From positions 106,531-170,530 of the forward strand of contig NZ_KK020675.1 of the NCBI RefSeq assembly GCF_000307775.2: a DNA stretch of 64,000 nt, in the 5' to 3' direction. The position numbers and the translations under genes were made by a program. Under the pieces are notes generated by a model, which made no database searches, was not told where the DNA came from, and saw only the letters and a program-made list of their open reading frames with translations. This document shows, in pieces, positions 18,294 to 25,493 of the stretch. Positions within the stretch are counted from its first letter, which is position 1; the number at the start of each line of letters is the position of its first letter. The stretch comes from Stutzerimonas stutzeri KOS6. Its GTDB lineage: Bacteria > Pseudomonadota > Gammaproteobacteria > Pseudomonadales > Pseudomonadaceae.

Positions 18294-20068
18294 AGCAGCG
18301 CCTGGCCCGCCACCTGCCCATGCTGGAGTGGGTCAGGGACTATGATCGCGCGGCCGCGGCCAGGGACAGTCTGGCCGCGCTGATCGTGACGCTGATGCTG
18401 ATCCCGCAGAGCCTGGCCTACGCCATGCTTGCGGGCCTGCCCCCGGTGACAGGTCTGTACGCCAGCATCCTGCCACTGGTCGCCTACACCCTCTTCGGCA
18501 CCAGCCGCACGCTGGCCGTCGGCCCGGTAGCGGTGGTATCGCTGATGACAGCTGCCGCGCTGGGCCCTCTGTTTGCGCCGGGCAGCGCAGAGTACGCAGG
18601 GGCGGCCATGCTCCTGGCCCTGCTTTCCGGGGCACTGTTGCTGACCATGGCGGTGCTGCGCCTGGGCTTTCTGGCCAACTTCCTCAGCCATCCGGTGATA
18701 TCCGGATTCATCAGCGCCTCGGGCGTGCTCATTGCCCTGGGCCAACTCAAGCATATCCTCGGCATCTCCGCTGCCGGTGAAAACGCGCTGGAACTCGCAC
18801 AGGGCCTGATCGCCGGGCTGCCGCAAACGCATCTGCCGACCTTCATCATCGGCACCGCGAGCCTGCTGTTTCTTTATCTGGTACGCAGCCGGCTCGGCGA
18901 CTGGCTGGAGCATCTGGGTATGAGCCCGCGCATAGCCGGCACACTGACCAAGATCGGCCCGGTCGTTGCCTTGTTGCTGGCCATAGCCGCCGTGCATGTC
19001 TTTCAGCTTGCCGATGCCGGAGTACGTGTCGTTGGCGAAGTGCCCCGGGGATTGCCGTCGTTAGCCCTGCCTTTGCTGGATCTGAAGCTCGCGATGCAAT
19101 TGCTGCCAGCCGCCTTGCTGATCAGCCTGGTTGGTTTCGTCGAATCGGTATCGGTGGCGCAAACCCTGGCGGCCAAGCGCCGGCAACGCATCGAACCCAA
19201 TCAGGAACTGGTCGCGCTCGGGGGTGCCAACATTGCCGCAGCCATGAGCGGTGGGTTCCCCGTGACGGGCGGCTTCGCCCGCTCCGTGGTCAATTTCGAC
19301 GCCGGCGCCCAGACGCCGCTGGCAGGCGCTCTCACAGCAGCGGGAATCGGCATAACCGTGCTGCTGTTCACGCCGCTGTTCTATAACCTCCCTCACGCGG
19401 TACTGGCCGCCACCATCATCGTGGCGGTACTCAGCCTGGTCGACCTGGCGGCACTCAGGAGGACCTGGAGGTATTCCCGCCAGGATGCCGCCGCCATGGG
19501 CGCCACCATGCTCGGGGTCCTGCTGGTCGGTGTGGAGAGCGGCATCCTCCTGGGGGTGGGCCTGTCGTTGCTGCTATTTCTCTGGCGCACCAGCCAACCG
19601 CATATCGCCGTGGTCGGGCAACTACCCGGCAGCGAACATTTTCGCAACATCGAACGCTTCGCCGTGGTGCAGAGCCCCAAGGTGCTTTCGGTGCGCGTCG
19701 ACGAGAGCCTGTACTTCCCCAATGCACGCTTCCTCGAAGACCGTATCGCCGAACTGGTCGGTCGCTATCCGCAGGCCGAGCATCTGGTCCTCATGTGCCC
19801 CGGCGTGAACCTCATCGATGCCAGCGCACTGGAGAGCCTCGAGGCCATCACCACCCGCCTTCGCGCCGCCGGTATCCAACTCCATCTTTCCGAAGTGAAG
19901 GGGCCGGTAATGGATCGGCTGCAGCACACCGACTTTCTCGAGCATTTTGGCGGGCAGGTTTTCATCAGTCAGTACGAAGCGTTGCGCGCGCTGGACCCTC
20001 GAACTACTGACCATGCACTTGAACGAAAGCGGGACTACCTTTCCGGCACGAAGGAGAAAACAGGATGA
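18290..20068 (+). CDS. SulP-family anion transporter with STAS domain
   Basis: This 592-residue protein has about 12-14 hydrophobic segments. Early ones include AALIVTLMLIPQSLAYAMLAGLPPVTGLYAS, split by the SulP signature, and SHPVISGFISASGVLIALGQ. It ends with a cytosolic STAS domain (about 455-560). SulP carriers move sulfate, bicarbonate and related anions. Between SQR and rhodanese it is likely to move oxidised sulfur, for example exporting sulfite or sulfate, but direction and substrate are inference. ATGA overlaps link it to both neighbours. Confidence 0.9.
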   Translation: MKQRLARHLPMLEWVRDYDRAAAARDSLAALIVTLMLIPQSLAYAMLAGLPPVTGLYASILPLVAYTLFGTSRTLAVGPVAVVSLMTAAALGPLFAPGSAEYAGAAMLLALLSGALLLTMAVLRLGFLANFLSHPVISGFISASGVLIALGQLKHILGISAAGENALELAQGLIAGLPQTHLPTFIIGTASLLFLYLVRSRLGDWLEHLGMSPRIAGTLTKIGPVVALLLAIAAVHVFQLADAGVRVVGEVPRGLPSLALPLLDLKLAMQLLPAALLISLVGFVESVSVAQTLAAKRRQRIEPNQELVALGGANIAAAMSGGFPVTGGFARSVVNFDAGAQTPLAGALTAAGIGITVLLFTPLFYNLPHAVLAATIIVAVLSLVDLAALRRTWRYSRQDAAAMGATMLGVLLVGVESGILLGVGLSLLLFLWRTSQPHIAVVGQLPGSEHFRNIERFAVVQSPKVLSVRVDESLYFPNARFLEDRIAELVGRYPQAEHLVLMCPGVNLIDASALESLEAITTRLRAAGIQLHLSEVKGPVMDRLQHTDFLEHFGGQVFISQYEALRALDPRTTDHALERKRDYLSGTKEKTG

Positions 20069-20445
20069 AGAATGCACATGATCTGGTCGAGCAGGCTCGC
20101 AGCCATATTCAGGAGGTATCGGTCGCCGACGCCGACGCAGCGATCCAGGCGGCCGACGTGCTGATCGACGTGCGCGAGGCAGACGAGTTCCGGGAGGGCC
20201 ATATCAATGGCGCCCTGAACATTCCTCGCGGCCTGCTGGAATTCAAGCTCAGCGGTTCGCCGGAGCTGGGGGCGCGCGATCTGGACATCGTCCTTTACTG
20301 CAAGACCAGCGGTCGTGCTGCCCTGGCGGCAGCATCGCTGCAGGAGATGGGTTATCTGCACGTCAAGTCGATCGCTGGCGGTTTCGATGCCTGGACTGCA
20401 GCCGGCAAACCTGTAGTGAAGCCGAGCCTGCCGAGCTTCGAGTAG
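20065..20445 (+). CDS. Single-domain rhodanese sulfurtransferase
   Basis: This 126-residue protein has the rhodanese fold with VLIDVREADEFREGHINGALNIP and the active-site loop YCKTSGRAA, whose Cys forms the persulfide intermediate. It should move sulfane sulfur between glutathione persulfide, sulfite and thiosulfate after SQR. It is the last gene of the pdo-sqr-sulP-rhodanese operon and overlaps the SulP stop by four bases. Confidence 0.92.
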   Translation: MKNAHDLVEQARSHIQEVSVADADAAIQAADVLIDVREADEFREGHINGALNIPRGLLEFKLSGSPELGARDLDIVLYCKTSGRAALAAASLQEMGYLHVKSIAGGFDAWTAAGKPVVKPSLPSFE

Positions 20446-20456
20446 ATCGGCCGGTC

Positions 20457-20488
20457 GCAGAAGGCCGACATCGACGGCGGCCTTCTGC
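20457..20488. terminator. Bidirectional hairpin between convergent operons
   Basis: A perfect 11-bp stem, gcagaaggccg paired with cggccttctgc, with a 10-nt loop lies between the rhodanese (+) and DUF2892 (-) genes. It has no strong T-run, so it may need Rho or act only as a stabilising hairpin. Confidence 0.55.
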
Positions 20489-20509
20489 CGGAGCGCGGTT
20501 CGAATACTG

Positions 20510-20707
20510 TCAGGACTTGCTGCAGGTCTTGCAGGTCTTGATGCCGAGCAGCGTATAGGCCGGGCAGAAACGGAAGATGCCTGTAGCCAGCGGCAGCAGG
20601 CCGATCCAGCCCCACATACCAATCACTCCCGCCAGGGTCAGGCCGATAAGCGCCAGTCCGACGACGATGCGCAGTGTCCGATCGATGGTTCCAACATTGG
20701 CTTTCAT
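20510..20707 (-). CDS. DUF2892 (YgaP transmembrane-like) protein
   Basis: This 65-residue protein begins MKANVGTIDRTLRIVVGLALI and has two hydrophobic helices around GMWGWIGLLPLATGIFRFCPAY. This is DUF2892, the membrane part of YgaP, where it is fused to rhodanese. The C-terminal GIKTCKTCSKS adds three Cys to the one in FRFCPAY. It is the last gene of the bigR-yeeE-yedE-DUF2892 operon and faces the rhodanese gene. A role in sulfur or thiocyanate handling is inferred from context. Confidence 0.85.
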   Translation of the reverse strand: MKANVGTIDRTLRIVVGLALIGLTLAGVIGMWGWIGLLPLATGIFRFCPAYTLLGIKTCKTCSKS

Positions 20708-20720
20708 AATGACCTCCCGG

Positions 20721-21140
20721 TCAGCAGGTGCGCCGGCGTTCCAGCGCAGAGAACAAGAGCATTCCAGCAAGCATGGCGAGCACGAACAGCAGGATCTGCC
20801 AGTGGCCAGTGAGCAGCACAGCGAGCGCAGGACCCGGGCAGATTCCGGCAAGCCCCCAGCCCACGCCGAACACCAGACTGCCACCGATCAGTCGCCCGTC
20901 GAGTTCGCGCTTGTTCGGCAGTTGCATCGGCGCGCCGAGCAACGAGCGCGACCGCCTCTTCGCCCAGGTGAAAGGCAACACTGCCGTAGCGATGGCGCCG
21001 GCCATGACCAATGCAAGCGAAGGGTCCCAGGCGCCGGCCAGATCGAGAAACCCAATGACCTTGGCCGGGTTGGCCATCCCCGAAAGCAGCAGCCCCAACC
21101 CGAACAACAGGCCGGCGGCGAACGAAGTCAGTTTGCGCAT
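20721..21140 (-). CDS. YeeE/YedE-like (DUF6691) membrane protein
   Basis: This 139-residue protein has four hydrophobic segments: LTSFAAGLLFGLGLLLSGM, LALVMAGAIATAVLPF, LIGGSLVFGVGWGLAGICPG and a last helix LLFVLAMLAGMLLFSAL. The Cys in GLAGICPGPA matches the conserved Cys of YeeE/YedE halves that pass thiosulfate or sulfide-type sulfur. It forms a pair with the neighbouring gene, the usual split-pore arrangement. Confidence 0.85.
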   Translation of the reverse strand: MRKLTSFAAGLLFGLGLLLSGMANPAKVIGFLDLAGAWDPSLALVMAGAIATAVLPFTWAKRRSRSLLGAPMQLPNKRELDGRLIGGSLVFGVGWGLAGICPGPALAVLLTGHWQILLFVLAMLAGMLLFSALERRRTC

Positions 21141-21142
21141 AT

Positions 21143-21577
21143 TCAGCCTCCCAGTAGATGACGCAGGACATACACCGTGGCGAAGCCGGCGACCATGAAC
21201 ACCAGAGTGGCAACGATGGAGCGCGGCGACAGCCGCGAAATGCCGCAAACCCCATGACCGCTCGTACAGCCGGAGCCGTAGCGGGTACCTACGCCAACCA
21301 AAAGACCAGCGACCAGCAACCCAACCCAGCCGGACTGAAACTCCAGGGCCGGCAAGGTGCTGAACGACATCCACAGAACGGGCGCCAGCAGCAGACCGAG
21401 AAGAAACACCATTTTTTCCGCCCGCCCCTCGGCACCGGGTTCCAGCAGGCTGGCGAGCAAGCCGCTGATTCCCGCGATACGACCATTGAGCAGGACGAAC
21501 AGGCTGGCGGCAGCACCAATCAGTACGCCACCGGCAAGCGCACTCCAAGGCGTGAAATTGACCCAATCGATAGTCAT
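21143..21577 (-). CDS. YeeE/YedE-family sulfur transport protein
   Basis: This 144-residue membrane protein has the signature GTRYGSGCTSGHGVCGISRLSPRS with two Cys, typical of YeeE/YedE (formerly DUF395) thiosulfate-uptake proteins and of the pmpAB pairs near BigR. It starts inside the stop of the ArsR gene (ATGA) and ends two bases before the next gene. Together with the 139-residue partner it would move a reduced sulfur species through the inner membrane. Substrate and direction are inferred. Confidence 0.88.
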   Translation of the reverse strand: MTIDWVNFTPWSALAGGVLIGAAASLFVLLNGRIAGISGLLASLLEPGAEGRAEKMVFLLGLLLAPVLWMSFSTLPALEFQSGWVGLLVAGLLVGVGTRYGSGCTSGHGVCGISRLSPRSIVATLVFMVAGFATVYVLRHLLGG

Positions 21578-21891
21578 TGCTGGCCCCTCTCGCAAAACAG
21601 TTGATACAGCGTGGCGATCACCGCCAGGGCTTCTGGGCTGCTGATCCGATAGTGGATCAGCTTGCCCTCGCGTCGGGTCGCCACCAGCCCCTCGCGCCGC
21701 AGCACCCCCAGCTGCTGGGACAGTGTCGGCTGCTGGATACCCAGAAGCTGCTCGAGTTCGCTGACACTGCGTTCGCCCTGAGAAAGCTGGCACAGCAGCA
21801 GCAGGCGATCGGGGTTGGCCAAGGCCTTCAGCAGCGCGGCTGCCGAGGTGGCGTTGGCTTTCAATTGCTCGATATCCAGATTGGCGGTCAT
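21574..21891 (-). CDS. bigR: BigR/SqrR-like ArsR repressor, persulfide sensor
   Basis: This 105-residue winged-helix protein has the ArsR recognition helix (VSELEQLLGIQQPTLSQQLGVL) and wing (ATRREGKLIHYRI). It lacks the CVC metal site. Instead it has Cys34 (LLLCQLS) and Cys100 (YQLFCERG), the spacing of the redox pair of BigR/SqrR, which form a disulfide or tetrasulfide with persulfide and release DNA. It heads the minus-strand operon and has an AT-rich dyad just upstream, fitting autorepression. The symbol is given on family resemblance. Confidence 0.85.
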   Translation of the reverse strand: MTANLDIEQLKANATSAAALLKALANPDRLLLLCQLSQGERSVSELEQLLGIQQPTLSQQLGVLRREGLVATRREGKLIHYRISSPEALAVIATLYQLFCERGQQ

Positions 21892-21920
21892 GGTCGCGGA
21901 CTACAGTTAAGACAAAAACA

Positions 21921-21938
21921 ATATATTTTTTTATATAT
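21921..21938. promoter_or_regulatory. AT-rich dyad, probable BigR operator
   Basis: The sequence atatatttttttatatat has 6-bp ATATAT arms around a 6-bp centre, 30 bp upstream of the ArsR start. BigR-type operators are AT-rich dyads overlapping the promoter, so this is a likely autoregulatory site that may also reach the divergent csoR-like gene. Confidence 0.5.
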
Positions 21939-22076
21939 CGTTAAGCAAGCGCCATCCGAAAGATGTTGGCCGCACAGATGCGCGCCGTTAGCATGCCCCT
22001 ACCCGTATACGAGCTCAGCAACGTCCGGCCGAAGGACGGCCCGCTGGCGCCCCTCTTGTGATTCGAGGTAGTACAC

Positions 22077-22367
22077 ATGAACGAGCAGACGACTTCCGCC
22101 GTGCCGGTAGAGCTGCAGGAACAGCAGCAGGCAATGCTGAAAAGGCTTGCGAGAGTCGAAGGCCAGGTACGCGGTATTCAGGCCATGATCCGGCGTGGCG
22201 AGGACTGCGAAGCCATCGCCCAGCAGTTCTCCGCGGCCCGCAGCGCGCTGGACAAGGCGTACCGGCTGATGCTGACCTGCCTGATCGAGGAAGCCCTTCA
22301 CGATCAAGCCCAGGACACGAGTGAAACGCTGGCACGCGTGCGGGGGATCTTTACCAAGTACACGTGA
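22077..22367 (+). CDS. CstR-like (CsoR family) persulfide-type repressor
   Basis: This 96-residue all-helical protein is of the CsoR/RcnR/FrmR family (LKRLARVEGQVRGIQAMI). Its only Cys are Cys44 (GEDCEAI) and Cys68 (LMLTCLIEE). Aligned by eye to copper CsoR, the second-site His and Cys are replaced by Leu and Ala, and Cys68 falls one position before that His. This is the Cys pair of CstR, which senses persulfide instead of copper. It is divergent from the bigR operon. The palindrome before persulfide dioxygenase at 15621 is its likely target. Confidence 0.82.
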   Translation: MNEQTTSAVPVELQEQQQAMLKRLARVEGQVRGIQAMIRRGEDCEAIAQQFSAARSALDKAYRLMLTCLIEEALHDQAQDTSETLARVRGIFTKYT

Positions 22368-22515
22368 CGAACGAAGGCGTGCCTGACGAACGTTCAGGCA
22401 CGCAAGTGTGACGCCGGCCTATCACGCCGCAGGCCCTGTAGCGATGAGCTGCTGCCTGCCGCGCAGGCTGGCTGGTTGGCATCGGCAGCGACACGTCGCC
22501 CGGAATGCAGAAACG

Positions 22516-22543
22516 AAAAAAGCGACCCTGAGGTCGCTTTTTT
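22516..22543 (+). terminator. Rho-independent terminator
   Basis: The stem aaagcgacc and ggtcgcttt with a short ctga loop is flanked by A-run and T6. It is the last chromosomal signal before the ICE junction and probably ends the cstR-like transcript, 150 bp after its stop. Confidence 0.75.
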
Positions 22544-22581
22544 CATACTTCGAAGGCTGCATGCAACCCTTGAAGCGAATT

Positions 22582-22599
22582 TGGAGCGGGAAACGGGAC
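22582..22599 (-). repeat. ICE attachment site, 18-bp tRNA-Gly 3' end copy
   Basis: tggagcgggaaacgggac is the reverse complement of gtcccgtttcccgctcca. From memory of the ICEclc/PAGI-2 family, the 18-bp tRNA-Gly 3'-end attachment sequence differs from this by one base. The rest of a tRNA is absent: no T-arm start follows on the ICE side. This is therefore the far end of the element, and the intact tRNA-Gly should be at the other end beyond 64000. The alpA-parA end of the ICE starts right here, as expected for this family. Confidence 0.75.
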
Positions 22600-23264
22600 T
22601 AGCACTGACGCGCTAAGCGTATGTTTTCCAACTCTTTTCTTCGCTGAGGGTCTCAACGAAGGCCTCAATTTTAGCCTCGTTTTCGGGCGTCGTCAACGAA
22701 GACCGTCCACCAATTTCCACTCGCCGCCAACACCATCCGCTCACCTGCGTGCTACCCCGTGCCGAGGCAGTCCGCTGCATCGCGTACGTGTGCGCGAACT
22801 GAGTGCGCATCTCTCAGCCTTGCACAGCTGATCATGCGCAAGGCGGAGCGAGGCAGTCAGTTGCTATGTCGATCTATCAGGATGCCGTGGAAGTCTCACC
22901 GGCATCGCCTCCCCCCTGGCCAGCACCAATCAAACCGCATAGACGCAGCGCCGAGGCAAGTCGGTTAGACCCCTTATAGAACACGCGATACGAAATGAGT
23001 CTTGATGAAAAAATCAAGGCCGACGACGCTGACAAGCGTGTACAAGCGCAACCAGGTGCGGTCACTAATCGCTCGATGGTCGAAGCATCGCGATTTTCAC
23101 ATATCGAGCGGGCAATGGCCACTGGCCTTGAGCATGTGGACCCAACATGCTTCGGCATACCCCGCCAACGTGCGCCCAAGAAGCCAAACAACAAATGCCG
23201 TGACCATACGTCGATCGGCAGCAGAGGAGTCGGTGATGTAGCGCTCCCGCAAGGAGATGGAGAC
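22600..23264. other. ICE end region without a supported gene
   Basis: This 665-bp stretch lies between the att site and the first ICE gene. A long frame beginning at 22995 reads in phase into the next gene, but its N-terminal 90 codons lack a ribosome site at their start and have no recognisable motif, so I treat it as leader. Integrase- or regulator-binding sites are expected here; I cannot define any. Confidence 0.4.
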
Positions 23265-24017
23265 ATGCATGAAGAGCTGCCAGCTTCAAAGGTGTTCTAT
23301 CGTCCGATTGAGGCCGCCATACGCTGGGCAGGATTATGGCGTTACTCGCAAGAAATCCTGTCCTCCATCTCGTCGCCTAGAAATCTGCCGAGAACGCTCA
23401 ATTGCCCCCGATGGGATGAACTGCGACTCTGCACGGAACGCATCTACGATGCCATCGTCAACGGTGAGCTTCCCTATGGTCGAAACGGCATCACGTTGAA
23501 CGATGAATCCCTGCTTGATTCCCATGAGTTGACCGTGCGCCACCTCGATCTCAAACACTGGATGCAAACCCACTACCCAGGGCATCGACCTGCTTTTCTT
23601 TTCAGTCGCATCGAGCGCATCGCGCACCCCGTCATCACGCTGGAAGCCGGACAGGCCATGTTGGTGGAACGCCAAGCCATGAAGGCGGAGCTTGAGCTTT
23701 GTCGTCGCGAACTGCGGAACCTCAAGGAGCGTCACGAAGAACTGCTCAAGCAATCTGGGGCAATCCCAGCCTGCGGCCAGTGTTCTCTCAGTGATCGTGC
23801 GGAGGCCACCTACCTGCACATCATTGGCAGCATGTTGGAGCTGATGCTGAGCAGATCTCCTTCGGGCAAGCCGCACTCTTGCTTCAGCACCCAGGAGGCC
23901 ATCGTCAGTGCGTTGATCGCTCATCGTGGCGGCACCATGGGCATCACCGAGCGCACGCTGAACGGCAAGTTCGCCAGCGCACGGAGGAAGCTGGGCAGCG
24001 CTAGCGTAGTTGCTTGA
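23265..24017 (+). CDS. Conserved ICE-end protein, unknown function
   Basis: This 250-residue protein starts at an ATG with AAGGAG eight bases upstream (MHEELPASKVFYRPIEAAIRW). It is the first gene at the alpA-parA end of this ICE type. The middle (about 130-170) is a Glu/Arg-rich coiled coil (LELCRRELRNLKERHEELL). The C-terminus resembles a domain found in small ICE and phage regulators (TERTLNGKFASARRKLG). I cannot assign a function. A start at 22995 giving 340 residues is possible but less likely. Confidence 0.7.
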   Translation: MHEELPASKVFYRPIEAAIRWAGLWRYSQEILSSISSPRNLPRTLNCPRWDELRLCTERIYDAIVNGELPYGRNGITLNDESLLDSHELTVRHLDLKHWMQTHYPGHRPAFLFSRIERIAHPVITLEAGQAMLVERQAMKAELELCRRELRNLKERHEELLKQSGAIPACGQCSLSDRAEATYLHIIGSMLELMLSRSPSGKPHSCFSTQEAIVSALIAHRGGTMGITERTLNGKFASARRKLGSASVVA

Positions 24018-24048
24018 GGTTTTCCAGCTTGTATCTGCAGCCCCGGAA

Positions 24049-24062
24049 ATTGCATTTGCAAT
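24049..24062. promoter_or_regulatory. Palindrome in the alpA promoter region
   Basis: attgcatttgcaat has perfect 6-bp arms and a TT centre, 74 bp before alpA. A regulator site for the alpA-parA-parB operon is a reasonable guess. Confidence 0.4.
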
Positions 24063-24135
24063 GTCTTTCCGCATCCATGTCTATTGAATAGAGGTCACCC
24101 CAACAAACGCCACTGAGCGTTAAGGAGTGACCACT

Positions 24136-24375
24136 ATGTCGCAGCCCACTGCACTGCTGCCCGGCGAGCGCCGCATCCTGCGGCTGGACGAAGTCGAGGC
24201 CAAATCCGGATTCAAACGCGCGCATATCTACTCGCTCATGAAAAAGGGTGAGTTTCCCCAATCGCTACGCCTCGGCGTTCGTGCTGTCGGATGGGATTCC
24301 ACCGAGATCGATCTGTGGATCACCGAACGTCTCAAGAACCGTGCGCAGCAGCCAGCTCTCCCGAGCGATGTCTGA
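24136..24375 (+). CDS. alpA: AlpA-family transcriptional regulator
   Basis: This 79-residue winged-helix protein has the AlpA/excisionase-like motif RLDEVEAKSGFKRAHIYSLM, KKGEFP, and the ending VGWDSTEIDLWI. AlpA proteins activate or repress island excision and operon genes. It has a TAAGGAG site and is followed 10 bp later by parA. In ICEclc the equivalent gene heads the alpA-parA-shi-parB operon, and the same layout is seen here. Confidence 0.9.
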   Translation: MSQPTALLPGERRILRLDEVEAKSGFKRAHIYSLMKKGEFPQSLRLGVRAVGWDSTEIDLWITERLKNRAQQPALPSDV

Positions 24376-24385
24376 GGAGAGCCCT

Positions 24386-25249
24386 ATGCAGGTCGTATCC
24401 ATCATTTCGACCAAAGGCGGCGTGGGCAAGACCACCGTCGCGGCCAACCTCGGCGCATTCATCGCCGACGCAGGTCTGCGGGTGCTGCTGCTCGACCTGG
24501 ACATGCAGCCAACCCTGTCGTCCTACTACGAGCTGAAGCATCGCGCACCGGGCGGCATCTACGAGCTTCTGGCTTTCAACGAACGCGACCTGGCGAACCT
24601 GGTGTCGCGCACAGTCATCGACAACCTGGATCTGGTGCTGTCCAACGACGAGCACCGGCAGCTCAATACCTTGCTGCTGCACGCCCCAGATGGACGCCTG
24701 CGGTTGCGCAACCTGATGCCAACCTTCCAGCCGCACTACGATCTGGTGGTCATAGACACCCAGGGCGCGCGCAGCGTATTGCTGGAAATGGCACTGCTGG
24801 CATCCCAGCAGGCCGTGTCGCCCGTCACACCGGAAATCCTGGCTGCACGCGAACTGCGGCGTGGAACCCTGCAATTGGTCGAGGACATCACGCCGTACCG
24901 AAAGCTGGGCATTGAACCGCCCGCACTGCAGTTGCTGATAAACCGCGTCCCCGCCGTCTCGTCCAACGCGCGCCTGATCCAGCAGACGCTACGCCTGATC
25001 TTCCAGGAGCAGGCCAGCATCCAGGTACTGGCCACTGAAATTCCTGCGATCGAAGCTTTTCCGCGCGCAGCCACCCGAGGCCTGCCTGTTCATCGCGTCG
25101 AGCATCGACGGCCTTCGGGCCGTCAGGCATTGGCCGCGTTGGAGATCGTGCGCGGCCTGGCAAATGAGCTATGCCCTCAGTGGCAGGAACGGTTCGCAGC
25201 GGTCACCGGCAAGGCCGGAGGGAGGTTCGCCCATGTCGAACGCCCATGA
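24386..25249 (+). CDS. parA: ParA-family ATPase
   Basis: This 287-residue protein begins MQVVSIISTKGGVGKTTVAANL, the deviant Walker A motif of ParA/Soj. It then has LLLDLDMQPTLSSYY and LVVIDTQGARS. It should work with ParB in partitioning or stable maintenance of the excised circular ICE. It is start-proximal to alpA (10 bp) and overlaps the next small gene by 17 bp. Confidence 0.92.
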   Translation: MQVVSIISTKGGVGKTTVAANLGAFIADAGLRVLLLDLDMQPTLSSYYELKHRAPGGIYELLAFNERDLANLVSRTVIDNLDLVLSNDEHRQLNTLLLHAPDGRLRLRNLMPTFQPHYDLVVIDTQGARSVLLEMALLASQQAVSPVTPEILAARELRRGTLQLVEDITPYRKLGIEPPALQLLINRVPAVSSNARLIQQTLRLIFQEQASIQVLATEIPAIEAFPRAATRGLPVHRVEHRRPSGRQALAALEIVRGLANELCPQWQERFAAVTGKAGGRFAHVERP

Positions 25250-25493
25250 ACTGGCCCGCGGCCACAAGCGGTTGCTGCCGCTGATCGAGTATGCCCTGAG
25301 CGAAGGATGGGAGGTCGTTCGTACCCCAGGTGGACATCTCAAGTTCACCCGGCCGGGCCTGCCACCGATCTTCACCAGCGCCACCGCCAGCGACCACCGA
25401 GCGGGGCTCAACGCCCGCGCCATGCTGCGGCGAGCCCAGCGTGGGCTCGAACCCTCGGAGCTTCCTACGCAGGAAGGAGATGGCCATGCCTGA
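25233..25493 (+). CDS. Small HicA-like protein between parA and parB
   Basis: This 86-residue protein has a double-stranded-RNA-binding-like fold pattern typical of HicA/YcfA: EGWEVVRTPGGHLKFTRPGL followed by SDHRAGLNARAMLRRAQ. HicA catalytic proteins have a His in the GGHxKF position, and that His is present. No HicB antitoxin is next to it. The gene overlaps parA by 17 bp and parB by 8 bp, so it is co-translated with partition genes. It corresponds in position to shi of ICEclc. Toxin activity is not established. Confidence 0.75.
   Translation: MSNAHELARGHKRLLPLIEYALSEGWEVVRTPGGHLKFTRPGLPPIFTSATASDHRAGLNARAMLRRAQRGLEPSELPTQEGDGHA

Noticed and set aside
22995-23264. 90-codon N-terminal extension of the first ICE gene
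   Set aside because: No Shine-Dalgarno before 22995, while the ATG at 23265 has AAGGAG at ideal distance. The extension has no motif.
25233-25493. HicAB toxin-antitoxin module
   Set aside because: A HicA-like fold is plausible but no HicB antitoxin is adjacent. The gene is embedded in the par operon, so a partition-related role is at least as likely.
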